Part shown: piece by piece, positions 52,200 to 61,577 of the stretch | Layout of the letters: the number at the start of each line of letters is the position of its first letter | How positions within the stretch are numbered: the stretch's first letter is position 1 | Source of the DNA: Henningerozyma blattae CBS 6284 | Lineage: Eukaryota > Ascomycota > Saccharomycetes > Saccharomycetales > Saccharomycetaceae | Direction: 5' to 3' | Assembly: GCF_000315915.1 (NCBI RefSeq) | Contig: NC_020193.1 | Span: 1-64,000 of the forward strand | DNA length: 64,000 nucleotides | Position numbers and translations under genes: made by a program | Notes under the pieces: generated by a model | What the model saw: only the letters and a program-made list of their open reading frames with translations | The model's database searches: none | Told to the model about the DNA's origin: nothing

Positions 52200-54341
52200 A
52201 TGAAATATAAACCCCGCAACTCCTCCACCTTGGCCAATTGGCTTAGTCTCGTCGTCTCCGTCGTCCTGCTAATACTTTCCCTGCAATACATTTCCCATCT
52301 CATACACGTCAACTCTCCACAATTGGATGATAGAAAAATATTCAAATCTTACCATAACAACAATATCAACGGGTGGATTAAACCAAACTTATACAAAGTA
52401 GGTGACAAAGTTCAAATCACCACCAACAAAGCCCTTCCGGACGACCCTGCTGTATCTCAGCCTGCCTTGTGCTATTATGATTTACCATTCGTGTGTCCCC
52501 CTTCGGACACGAAAAGACCAATCCACAATTCTCTCACTGAATTGTTTAACGGTGATTATCTATCGGAATCAGATTACATCTTGGAATTCGCCAAAGATGA
52601 ACCTTGCCACATCTTATGTTCAAGGAAAACTTCTAAAAAGGGTATGCAGAGAGCTTATGATCTGATTAAAAACGATTATATCGTTCAATGGTATGTCGAC
52701 AATGATTTACCCGTCGGAACCACCTACATTTCCAATAAAGTCAACAAGAAACAATATTTGCCAGGGTTTTCACTAGGGTATTTTGATAACCAAACAGGAC
52801 AAGCTTATTTGAACACTCATTTGATGTTTGTGGTCAGATACCACGCAGTCACGTCGGATACTTTCACTATTGTTGGATTAGAAGTTTACCCACGTTCCAT
52901 TGTCGATTACAACTGTCCCGGTGCTTCCAAAGATTTCATACCTTTGGAAGTCAAAGTCCCCGAAAATAATGATGATCCAACTTATTTGCCTTTCTCCTAC
53001 AGTGTTTATTGGAGAGAAGAGTTCGATTTGCCTTGGAATCAAAGATGGGATCTATTCAAAACCGCTGATGAGTTGTTACGTGAAAAAGATCTTAGTTTCC
53101 ATTGGTACTCCCTAATCAATTCCAACTCCATTACCGTAGGTGTCATTACTTTCTTATGTCTCGTCATTTCCATGAATAGAATGAGAATCCTCTACAACAA
53201 ATCCTGGAAAAAAAGACAACTCAGTATCACCACTACCACAACCACTAGATATCCAAATATTTTCACCATCTGTATCACCAGTGGTATTCAATTCTTCTTC
53301 TTGTTAATCTCTTCGGTACTAATCACCTTCCAAATCTCGAAATTCCATCAGATTAAAGATACCATCATCGTGGCCTTATTCTTTATTGCTTTTGGTATAA
53401 TCGTTTCCGTCTTTATCGGTACATTAATTCAACGTACGTTCATCTTAACAAATTTCCCTGACAAATATTATTTGACAAATCCAATCCTCTTTGGTTCCAC
53501 TTTACCGGCTTTCATTCTTCTATCTATGTTTATCATCAATTCCATCATTTATCTCTCTGAAAAAAATCATGCTTTCCCCTTTAAACTAAGCATGTATTTT
53601 TTCACAAGTTATTTCATCCTTTCCATCCCCTTATCCATTATCTCGGGTGTCTTATCCACCAGATTCATCTCATTCCCCAAATACCCTTCAAGATCTCTTC
53701 CAACTTCTCCAAATTTGAATTTGGATTTTGAAAAAACGTCTTCTACTTCTTCTTCTTCTTCATTGTCCAAATATTCTATGAAATATCGTGTTGCAATGAT
53801 CCTCCTATATCTTTCACTCACAGGACTCATTCCATCCATCATCTTATATTTGGAAATCTCTTTGATTATCAATTCTGTTTGGAATTTAAATTCAAATATT
53901 TACCAATTATTAATCGTCATTTTAATTTCTTCACAAATATTATGTATTATAATAACAAGTATATCATACTTGATCAATTCACAATTCATTTTCCGTAACA
54001 CCAATACAAATACCACTACAACTAACCCACTTACAAATAATAATAATGCTAATAATAGCAATAATAACAATAATAATAACAACAAAATCAGTTGGCAATG
54101 GAGAAGTTTCTTTATTGGAGCAAGTCCATTCATTTTTATTGAATTCTACATCTTTTATTTTGTATTTGGTATAAAAGTCATCACTGTATCAGCCACACAA
54201 ATAGCTTCGATTTATTATTTTACATTACTCAACGTTTTATTCTCTTTAATGTTGGGTTCAATAAGTTACATGGTTAATCGTTGTCTATTTGCAATAAATT
54301 ATAATAATAACAATAACAATTATTTACACCTTAACGATTGA
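52200..54341 (+). CDS. TMN3: Transmembrane-nine protein, Tmn3 type
   Basis: The 713 residues (706 in S. cerevisiae Tmn3) begin with a hydrophobic segment (LVVSVVLLILSLQYISHLI, about 16-34). A lumenal domain with conserved blocks follows (YYDLPFVCPP, LPVGTTYISNK, YFDNQTGQAYLNTHL), and then from about 310 at least eight hydrophobic spans. Small poly-Asn insertions interrupt the membrane part. Members of the TMN/EMP70 family reside in Golgi and endosomes and act in membrane sorting and adhesion-related traffic. It is convergent with LSM4, the same pair as YER113C-YER112W. The ATG directly follows C10. Confidence 0.93.
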   Translation: MKYKPRNSSTLANWLSLVVSVVLLILSLQYISHLIHVNSPQLDDRKIFKSYHNNNINGWIKPNLYKVGDKVQITTNKALPDDPAVSQPALCYYDLPFVCPPSDTKRPIHNSLTELFNGDYLSESDYILEFAKDEPCHILCSRKTSKKGMQRAYDLIKNDYIVQWYVDNDLPVGTTYISNKVNKKQYLPGFSLGYFDNQTGQAYLNTHLMFVVRYHAVTSDTFTIVGLEVYPRSIVDYNCPGASKDFIPLEVKVPENNDDPTYLPFSYSVYWREEFDLPWNQRWDLFKTADELLREKDLSFHWYSLINSNSITVGVITFLCLVISMNRMRILYNKSWKKRQLSITTTTTTRYPNIFTICITSGIQFFFLLISSVLITFQISKFHQIKDTIIVALFFIAFGIIVSVFIGTLIQRTFILTNFPDKYYLTNPILFGSTLPAFILLSMFIINSIIYLSEKNHAFPFKLSMYFFTSYFILSIPLSIISGVLSTRFISFPKYPSRSLPTSPNLNLDFEKTSSTSSSSSLSKYSMKYRVAMILLYLSLTGLIPSIILYLEISLIINSVWNLNSNIYQLLIVILISSQILCIIITSISYLINSQFIFRNTNTNTTTTNPLTNNNNANNSNNNNNNNNKISWQWRSFFIGASPFIFIEFYIFYFVFGIKVITVSATQIASIYYFTLLNVLFSLMLGSISYMVNRCLFAINYNNNNNNYLHLND

Positions 54342-54909
54342 CATTTCGAAGGATAATTTCTAACCTTCTAACTAATTTTTTTTCTTTTGTCTCTTAACGT
54401 AATCACAATACAATTTCATGAAAAAAAAAAATAAAATAAGTTAAAAAAAGGGAAAATATTTTATATATATATATATATATAAACTTGCATCAAGACAAGT
54501 TTTTATAGAATCAGATAGATATTTATTATTTAAAAAAATCTCAAAATTAATCTCTTCATCATATATATTTTGGTCCAAATCAATACAAATACTCAAATTA
54601 TTTAAACATCCCCTCAAAAAAAAATTATCATGACGTAATTTGAATAAATAGTTGAATTGGCAAACAGAATATATATAGACGTATATATATATATTTTTTT
54701 TCTTTAAAAAAAATAAATATTCTGTTAGCTATATAGAATACTATATATGCATATAAAGTACTATTCTATTAAAGTATTTTTTTTTTTTTTAATTTTCCAA
54801 TTTTTATTTTTTTTTTTTTTCATTTTTTAAAAAAAAATTATTACGTAATGTAGTGTGCTATAGTAACCGTTCCCCAAATGTAGAGTAAGTACATTCCACA
54901 AGCAACCGT
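54342..54909. other. Convergent 3' region TMN3/LSM4
   Basis: 568 bp, extremely AT-rich with T and A homopolymers and TA repeats. No gene seen. Confidence 0.6.
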
Positions 54910-55500
54910 TTAAAACTCTACACGTTCTTGATCATGGAAACGGCTGTTGCTGTTGTTGCTGTTATAACTTTCTTGATGATTATGTTGTTGTTGTTGCTGT
55001 TGTTGCTGTTGTTGATGATTGTTATGGTGTGATCTATTGTGGTCATTATAATACGAACGACGTTGATTATTGCTACTATTACTATTGTTATAATTTCTGT
55101 TTCTATTATTACTATTATTACCGTTGTAATTACCATGTTTTTTATTATAGTTGTTGGAACTGTTATATTTATTTTGTTGTCTTCTATAATTATTACCACC
55201 ACGACCACCACCATTATTCATATTATTATTATTAATTTGTGTCTTGACTTGATCAATGATATCTTTTTGTAAAGAAATATATTTAATATATGTGCCTCGT
55301 AAGTAAATTTCCTTCGATTTAACAACTTCAACTTGTGGTCCAGAAATAAAATCGGATCCATTATGTTGAGATACATTTGTCAGTGTTAAATTCATCCAAT
55401 TATCAACATTGGTCAATTCACCTTCTACTACTTCTCCATTTTTTAATTCAATAGTCATTTTTTGACCTTTCACATTGGTCAATAGATATAATGGTAACAT
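54910..55500 (-). CDS. LSM4: Lsm ring subunit Lsm4
   Basis: The 196 residues (187 in S. cerevisiae) start MLPLYLLTNVKGQKMTIELK, followed by VEGELTNVDNWMNLTL, the Sm1 motif, and KEIYLRGTYIKYISL, the Sm2 motif. The rest (about 95-196) is a Gly/Asn/Arg then Gln/His-rich tail with a run of eleven Gln; the equivalent Asn/Gln-rich tail of yeast Lsm4 promotes P-body assembly. Lsm4 is in the Lsm1-7 decay ring and the Lsm2-8 U6 snRNP ring. It is divergent from GLE2 and convergent with TMN3. The frame is intact. Confidence 0.97.
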   Translation of the reverse strand: MLPLYLLTNVKGQKMTIELKNGEVVEGELTNVDNWMNLTLTNVSQHNGSDFISGPQVEVVKSKEIYLRGTYIKYISLQKDIIDQVKTQINNNNMNNGGGRGGNNYRRQQNKYNSSNNYNKKHGNYNGNNSNNRNRNYNNSNSSNNQRRSYYNDHNRSHHNNHQQQQQQQQQQHNHQESYNSNNSNSRFHDQERVEF

Positions 55501-55596
55501 ATTTTATTTGCAAATACAATTTAGTTAGCTTATTATTTGTATTAGGATATCGATCTTATTTTTATTATCTTTTCTTTTCCTCTATTTTATTTTTAT

Positions 55597-55628
<32 letters not shown>

Positions 55629-56205
55629 CAAATGCTTATTATCTTGACTATATTTGTTTGTAAGTTGAGTAATCGTCTACAACTCTTGAAATATAAAAAA
55701 TATTGATAAATTAACTTATGAACCTCCCGATAAAAATATATATTTGAAATACAATTAACTGAACCCTTTATTTAACCTTTTGATACACTTTAACCAAATA
55801 TCTCTTTGGCGATTATTTTTTTTTTTTCCTTCACAGTTTTATTTTCAACATTTCTCTTTAAAATTTTGTCCGGGTGACTAATAGTTTTGGATTATCTAGA
55901 TGAGCTAAAAAAATGTGAAAAATAATGTTATATGTGATAAAAGATAATTTAAAATAGTTATCAATTGTAAAAGATTGGACCAAATAACCTCAGACACGTC
56001 ATATATACTAGAATTGCATTTATTCCAAGAATAGCAATTAAAATATTCGAATCAACTTTAACGGATTTATTTAGGTTAACTTGTAGAATAATAATACTAC
56101 TTTAATTGAAAGCTAAATTATATCAAACATTTTTATAGAAGTTTTAAAAAAAAAGTGTGTTTCCCAATCATATCAATTAATATCAATCTTTAAATAGATA
56201 ATAAT
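55501..56205. other. Divergent LSM4/GLE2 promoter region
   Basis: 705 bp with a poly-T run (about 55599-55628) and the TCACCCGGACAA box at 55866-55877. SWI4 and KAP123, which lie between these genes in S. cerevisiae, are absent. Confidence 0.55.
55866..55877. promoter_or_regulatory. TTGTCCGGGTGA box (inverse of the 25657 box)
   Basis: This is the exact complement of the 12-mer at 25657-25668, again in a divergent promoter. The ACCCGG core is Reb1-like. Confidence 0.45.
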
Positions 56206-57300
56206 ATGTCGTTTATAAGATCTACAAGCACGAATACAGGTACCACTACCATGACTAATGGTAAAGATCTAGAGAATGATATTACAATTAGTAACCCAGC
56301 CGAAGACTCAATTTCAGATATTGCATTTTCTCCACAACAAGATTTCATGTTCAGTGCAAGTTCATGGGATAACAAAGTTAGAATATGGGATGTACAGAAT
56401 GGTGTAGTTCAAGGAAGAGCTCAATATGAACATTCTGCTCCAGTACTGACCACAAGATGGTCTGGAGATGGTACAAAAGTAGCGTCAGGTGGCTGTGATA
56501 ATGTAGTAAAACTTTATGACGTAACAAGTGGTCAATCACAACAAATTGGTGTCCATCAAGCCCCAGTGAAAAGTTTAAGATTTGTTCCATGTGGACCAGG
56601 TAATACTGAACTGATTGTAACTGGGTCTTGGGATAAAACTATTAAATATTGGGATATGAGACAACCACAACCTGTTTCAACAGTAATGATGCCGGAACGT
56701 GTCTATAGTATGGATAATAAACAACAACTATTAATTGTAGCTACAGCTGAAAGACATATTTGTATAATAAATCTAGCAAACCCCCAAGTGCTGTTTAAAA
56801 CAGTAATGTCACCATTAAAATGGCAAACCAGAGTAGTATCATGTTATAATCAAGGTGATGGTTATGCAATCGGTTCAGTAGAGGGAAGATGTGCATTAAG
56901 ATACATTGATGATGTCCAACAAAAAGACCAAGGGTTTTCTTTTAAATGCCATCGTCAAGCAAGCCAAAACAGGGCAATTGGAATGCAAAGTCAATCTATT
57001 GTTTCCACTGTTAATACCATTGCTTGTCATCCAGTTTATAGCAGTTTTGTAACTGGTGGTAGTGATGGTTCCTTCCACTTTTGGGATAAAGACAATAGAC
57101 ATAGATTAAAAGGGTTCCCTGCTCAATCTGGCTCCATATCCGTAGTAAATTTCAATAGAAATGGTACCGTATTAGCATATGCTATTAGTAATGATTGGCA
57201 CCAAGGTCATATGGGGAATAGACCAGATTATCCAAATATTATTAAATTGCATCCTACTACAGATTATGAAGTTAAAGGTAGAAAGAAAAATGAAAGATAA
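56206..57300 (+). CDS. GLE2: mRNA export and nuclear pore protein Gle2
   Basis: The 364 residues (365 in S. cerevisiae) form a WD40 propeller. Typical blocks are [43 protein letters not shown] and [14 protein letters not shown], and the C-terminal part contains [15 protein letters not shown]. Gle2 (Rae1) binds the GLEBS motif of Nup116 and acts in mRNA export at the pore. It is convergent with MAM1, as in YER107C-YER106W. The start at 56206 matches the short Ser/Thr-rich N-terminus of the family. The frame is intact. Confidence 0.97.
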   Translation: MSFIRSTSTNTGTTTMTNGKDLENDITISNPAEDSISDIAFSPQQDFMFSASSWDNKVRIWDVQNGVVQGRAQYEHSAPVLTTRWSGDGTKVASGGCDNVVKLYDVTSGQSQQIGVHQAPVKSLRFVPCGPGNTELIVTGSWDKTIKYWDMRQPQPVSTVMMPERVYSMDNKQQLLIVATAERHICIINLANPQVLFKTVMSPLKWQTRVVSCYNQGDGYAIGSVEGRCALRYIDDVQQKDQGFSFKCHRQASQNRAIGMQSQSIVSTVNTIACHPVYSSFVTGGSDGSFHFWDKDNRHRLKGFPAQSGSISVVNFNRNGTVLAYAISNDWHQGHMGNRPDYPNIIKLHPTTDYEVKGRKKNER

Positions 57301-57821
57301 AAGACTTGCTGATTTTTTTTTTAAAAAAAAATAAACAAAAATGAAACTCTATTAATTATTTCAATCCAAAAATAAAACTACAATATCATCATCAATAATA
57401 AATCATTAATGAATAAGGACTTAATTAAGTTTATTGGATTTACATTCACTCATTATTTTCCAGGGTTAGTCATTTTGAGCTTATTTTTTTTTCTCCCTAT
57501 TTGATTTATTATTTTGTAATATTAATTTTAGAATTATGATTTTATTTCATTCCATCTTTGACGACCACTATTAAACAATTTAATGTCTTTATATTGAAGT
57601 AATATTCTCTACTATATTAGAAATTATAATCAGATTGATTACTAATGCCAGGATAATTGGCATTAAATAGTACTAGCAGCACTAAAAGCAACATAAAATG
57701 ACAAAACCAACATTTTTACTTCCATCGCATTAAACATGTAATTATTATAATTATATCTCTATTTATCATTTCTTTAGATATTAACTTTATAAATATTAAT
57801 ATAATAATTCTTAACTCCCAT
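57301..57821. other. Convergent 3' region GLE2/MAM1
   Basis: 521 bp, AT-rich; nothing beyond 3' UTR sequence is evident. Confidence 0.55.
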
Positions 57822-58931
57822 TTAAAAACTAAACAAAAAATCCAAAAAAAATAAATCCAAAAAAAATTTTGCTACTTGAAAATTTAATTTTTTTAAAAGT
57901 AAATTCTCCTTATTATTTCTCTTATTTGTGTCGTTTTTCTCTGTTTCGAATGATTTATCAGGTTCAATTGCATCATTAGATTTATTATTATTTTTAATAT
58001 TGTCATTCTCTTGAAGATTATTTGTATCTATTAGGAATGAATTTGTTTTAGAACTACTTGATTCAACTAATAGTTTAGCATCTAAGGGAAGAGAGAAATT
58101 AAATATATCATCAATGTTTCTTTTCGAAAGGAATGTTTCCCCGTTTCTTGGTTTATTATCATTAAGAGATTCATAATTTTTTTTGGTTGTAATTCCATTT
58201 TCTTTTTGGAAAGTATCTTCCTTTTCAAGTTCAGAAGTTGAAAAACTTCCTAATTCAACTGTTACATGGTTAATATCCTCAATATTATTTTTTCTTTGTA
58301 ACTCGTTTAAATCTTGGGAAAAAAGTTTGGGTAGTACAATTGTTTGGATATCAAATGGTTCATAACCTTCTGTAAGAGGTTGCCCTAAAGTATTGCTTGC
58401 TTGCCAATTAGGAACAATATTTTCATATACTTTGTTATGATAGCAACTGTTTCTTAGATTTTTAACTGAATTCTTTTCTTGACACATTTCTAATTCGAAA
58501 AGAAACCATAGCCTAGGTATATATATAGATTCAATATTCTCAAAGCTACAAATAAAATGATCACAATTAAAGACTGTTGTTTCCAATTGAATTATTTGTT
58601 CCTGTAGAAGATCTAACTTTTCTTTTGTAAGACCATCCTTTGAAGGTTCATCTTTCAGTATTGGTATATTATCTTTTCTGCTTTTACTATTGTTTCTATA
58701 ACGGGTATCTTCATTTATATTCCTATTAATATGGGTTATTTTACCAAGTTTTTTAGGTATATGATTAATAATCCCCCTAGTACTTATTGAGCTCTTATTA
58801 TTAGATGAATTAACAATATTTTCATATTTCCTATTATGATTATTAGTTTTTGGTTTTAAAACCTTACCATTTGTTTTTTTATTTTTATTATAAGAATTTG
58901 TATTTTTTTCTTTCAAGGGTATCTTATCCAT
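57822..58931 (-). CDS. MAM1: Monopolin subunit Mam1
   Basis: The 369 residues (302 in S. cerevisiae) are mostly diverged, Asn/Lys-rich sequence. One block is diagnostic: CDHFICSFENIE, then RLWFLFELEM and LRNSCYHNKVYENI, which matches the Mam1 core that binds Csm1 and casein kinase. Mam1 is the meiosis-I specific monopolin subunit that co-orients sister kinetochores. Synteny with GLE2 (YER106W-YER107C) is decisive. The last ~17 residues (AKFFLDLFFLDFLFSF) are hydrophobic and lie in T-rich DNA with a repeated TTTGGATTT, so the C-terminus may be shifted by a homopolymer indel. The rest of the frame is intact. Confidence 0.88.
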   Translation of the reverse strand: MDKIPLKEKNTNSYNKNKKTNGKVLKPKTNNHNRKYENIVNSSNNKSSISTRGIINHIPKKLGKITHINRNINEDTRYRNNSKSRKDNIPILKDEPSKDGLTKEKLDLLQEQIIQLETTVFNCDHFICSFENIESIYIPRLWFLFELEMCQEKNSVKNLRNSCYHNKVYENIVPNWQASNTLGQPLTEGYEPFDIQTIVLPKLFSQDLNELQRKNNIEDINHVTVELGSFSTSELEKEDTFQKENGITTKKNYESLNDNKPRNGETFLSKRNIDDIFNFSLPLDAKLLVESSSSKTNSFLIDTNNLQENDNIKNNNKSNDAIEPDKSFETEKNDTNKRNNKENLLLKKLNFQVAKFFLDLFFLDFLFSF

Positions 58932-59795
58932 TTTTTGTTCTTTTTTTTTCTAAATCAACATTAAATCTTTGATTCAAATAAGTAATTTTTTTTTTCAATG
59001 AAAAATACTCATCCTTTTTAGGTTAATAATAACCCCCTTTATTCCTCTTTATTTTGTTTTTGTGTCATTTTGAAGTTAATCTTTAAAAAATAGCCGCTAG
59101 TATTTCGGACATAGGAAATAGAAAAAAGCTTCGAAAAAATATTAACACAGAAAATCAACTTAGAGTGGTTAGGTTTCTTGAGAGGAATATATACTGCATA
59201 AAGGATAAAAACACATTTTATTTTCAGGTAAATTTTTATTATTATTATTTTCTTTTTTTCTGTTTTTTTGTTTGATTATGTATAAATTAAGTTATGGACA
59301 ATAATAGAAAGAACAATTATATATGTGTAAATAAATTTAACCAACAAATAATATGAATGAGAAGAGAATAGATTTATAATTAAAAAAAATTAAAAAAAAT
59401 TAAAGACAAAAAAAAAATACCAATACGTAGATAATGGCATATCACTATAACTGATTGAGTACCATAAGTAATCAACTTTTCATATTGTTATAAAAGTAAA
59501 ATAAAAAAAAATAGTTAGCTGAGTATATTAAAATTCCTCTTTGTTATGTTTTCACTGAAGCCGTGTTATAATAAGATTGGTAAAACAATGAAAATGAAGA
59601 AAAGAAATATTAGTTTTATTTAGTTATTTATAGCATCAGTAAGAATTTCTAGTAATGTGCATATATATGATTGCAAATATGTATGATATTTCTTTCAGTT
59701 TATTGTGCTTGGAATTATTTGGCTAATATAAGATCAAATATGTATAATAAAGTTAGAAAGTGAGCCAATAGGAAGTATTTTTTCTTTTTTATTTT
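58932..59795. other. MAM1 promoter / ATG8 3' flank
   Basis: 864 bp of AT-rich DNA without coding frames. In S. cerevisiae NUP157 or NUP170 lies at this place relative to MAM1 or ATG8; no trace of it is visible here. Confidence 0.55.
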
Positions 59796-60164
59796 CTAAA
59801 ATTGAAATGTATTAGAACCAAATGTATTTTCACCTGAGTATGTCACATATAAAAACCCATCTTTATCTTTGTGTTCTTGGTAAACAGCCGACATCAAGGA
59901 CGCAGTTGGTGGTAGAGTATCATTAACAAAAATGAAGATGGCCTTTTCAGGAGGTAACATGATTCTTTTTCTAATAACATATACAAATTGCCCAACAGTC
60001 AAATCACCTGGTACAAGATATTTTCTCTTATCAATATCAGGAACATCTGATTTTTCAACTTTTTCACAAATTACTGGGATCCTATTTTGAAATTTTTGAG
60101 AAATTCTTTCAGCTTCAGCCTTTCTTTTTTCAAATGGATATTCAGATTTGAAAGAGGATTTCAT
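59796..60164 (-). CDS. ATG8: Ubiquitin-like autophagy modifier Atg8
   Basis: The 122 residues start [20 protein letters not shown] and keep the family core ([54 protein letters not shown]). The scissile glycine is Gly116 in ENTFG, after which Atg4 would remove the tail to allow conjugation to phosphatidylethanolamine. The tail is SNTFQF, six residues, against one residue (Arg) in S. cerevisiae. It functions in phagophore expansion and cargo capture. It is close to ILS1, as YBL078C and YBL076C. The frame is intact. Confidence 0.98.
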   Translation of the reverse strand: MKSSFKSEYPFEKRKAEAERISQKFQNRIPVICEKVEKSDVPDIDKRKYLVPGDLTVGQFVYVIRKRIMLPPEKAIFIFVNDTLPPTASLMSAVYQEHKDKDGFLYVTYSGENTFGSNTFQF

Positions 60165-60750
60165 TGTGTAAAAATAATTGTAGACGTATTCTATGTTTAA
60201 ATCTAACTTTTTGGATGTAGATGGAATCTTTTCTCTCCTAGGAAATGATTTGCTAGTATTAGTTAGATATGTGTTTTTTGCAGAGTCTTTATCTCAGAGC
60301 TCCTTTAAGATATGTTATATAAGAAGTAAACGTTAATTTTAATATCAAATTCAATATAAGTGCTAATATTAAGTGCTATTTGGTGCACACCAGTGTTAGT
60401 ATGAATTTAGTATGTATTGAAGTATAAATAGACAATCTAAAAAATACAAACAAGGCGTAATGCGATAATCCGCTCCCTTATTACTAAGAACCGGCATCCC
60501 GCTTTTGTACTTCAAAAAGACAAAAAGAACACAAAGCAAAAAAACAGAGCAAGGATAATAGTAAAAAACACCTGACAAAAGCTTGAAGAGCCTTAAAAGG
60601 GCCGTGAACCATTAGCCAAAAAACACGGGGAAACTATTAGCAACATAAAATATAGATATGTCCTCACAACCACCATTAACGTTACTAAGATTACTCCAGT
60701 ACAATATATATACATTATCAATGATATATCTTTTAAGAATTTTGTCTAGA
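60165..60750. other. ATG8 promoter / 3' flank of the 169-residue gene
   Basis: 586 bp, AT-rich. A 60-codon open frame at 60396-60578 has no support. No RNA gene seen. Confidence 0.5.
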
Positions 60751-61260
60751 TCAGCTTATAAATAACTCTGCAAGCAGGATTTCCAACTCAGCTGCCTTAT
60801 TTTCACGTGCCTCCAGACATTCTAGTAGATCATCATCGTCTATATCTTCGCCATTAGCTTCTTCATATTTCTCAGCAAATTCGCTTGGAAGTGTGTGTTC
60901 TTCTGCTTGCTTTGCCAGTTCTTGCAATTCTTTCAGTCTTTCCCCCCTTATCACGAACTCTTCCATTTTATCTAATCCACCACGTATTTTTAGACTCTGA
61001 CTTAATCTCTTGCTTTTTCTATCTTCTTCTGCTTGCCTTTGTCTTTGCTTTCTCTCATGATCTGAAATAGGAGAACGATGGACAGGTGAACGATCCCTAT
61101 GTATTTTTTGTCTCTCCGATATAATGGCTTCACTTATCGATTCCCTTGAATTATTTCTATTCATTATTAACGCGTCAACATTCACGGTGTTATCACGTAA
61201 ACTTGAATTTGGCGATTGCAGCTTTAGATTAAAGGTAGAAGTAGTAGCTGGAAAAGTCAT
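60751..61260 (-). CDS. Unrecognised 169-residue charged protein between ATG8 and ILS1
   Basis: I do not recognise this gene. The frame is intact and has a clear plan: a Ser/Asn-rich N-terminus (about 1-60); a strongly charged helical stretch rich in Arg, Glu, Gln and Lys (about 65-90); the segment RGGLDKMEEFVIRGERLKE (about 93-111); and an acidic C-terminus with DDDDLLECLEARENKAAELE, probably a coiled coil. No signal peptide or membrane span is visible. In S. cerevisiae no verified gene lies between ATG8 and ILS1. The composition suggests a nuclear or scaffold protein, but this is inference. Confidence covers only that it is a gene. Confidence 0.7.
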   Translation of the reverse strand: MTFPATTSTFNLKLQSPNSSLRDNTVNVDALIMNRNNSRESISEAIISERQKIHRDRSPVHRSPISDHERKQRQRQAEEDRKSKRLSQSLKIRGGLDKMEEFVIRGERLKELQELAKQAEEHTLPSEFAEKYEEANGEDIDDDDLLECLEARENKAAELEILLAELFIS

Positions 61261-61577
61261 TTGATCTTTTTTTATTATTATTATTGCTGTTATAAGTTGT
61301 TAATTTTGCAAGTTTATCTAGTCAGAACTATTTTTTAAAGAATCTTTCATGTTTTTTTTTAAAAATAATTTATATACCGTTTTTCAATGCCATTCTTACA
61401 TCATCTCAATAATTTTTAGACTTACTAGTTTCGGAGATTTATACTTATTGAAAATCAGGCTGTTTTTATGATAGCGCCATTTGAATTTTAATGAAGAAAA
61501 GGGGTCATACATATATATTAAAACAAAATTCGTAATATATAGTAAATATGTTAAATTGTTACAGTATACAGTATATT
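61261..61577. other. Promoter of the 169-residue gene / ILS1 3' flank
   Basis: AT-rich sequence. If ILS1 ends at 61781 (see that entry) this region is about 520 bp long. Nothing else is seen. Confidence 0.5.
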
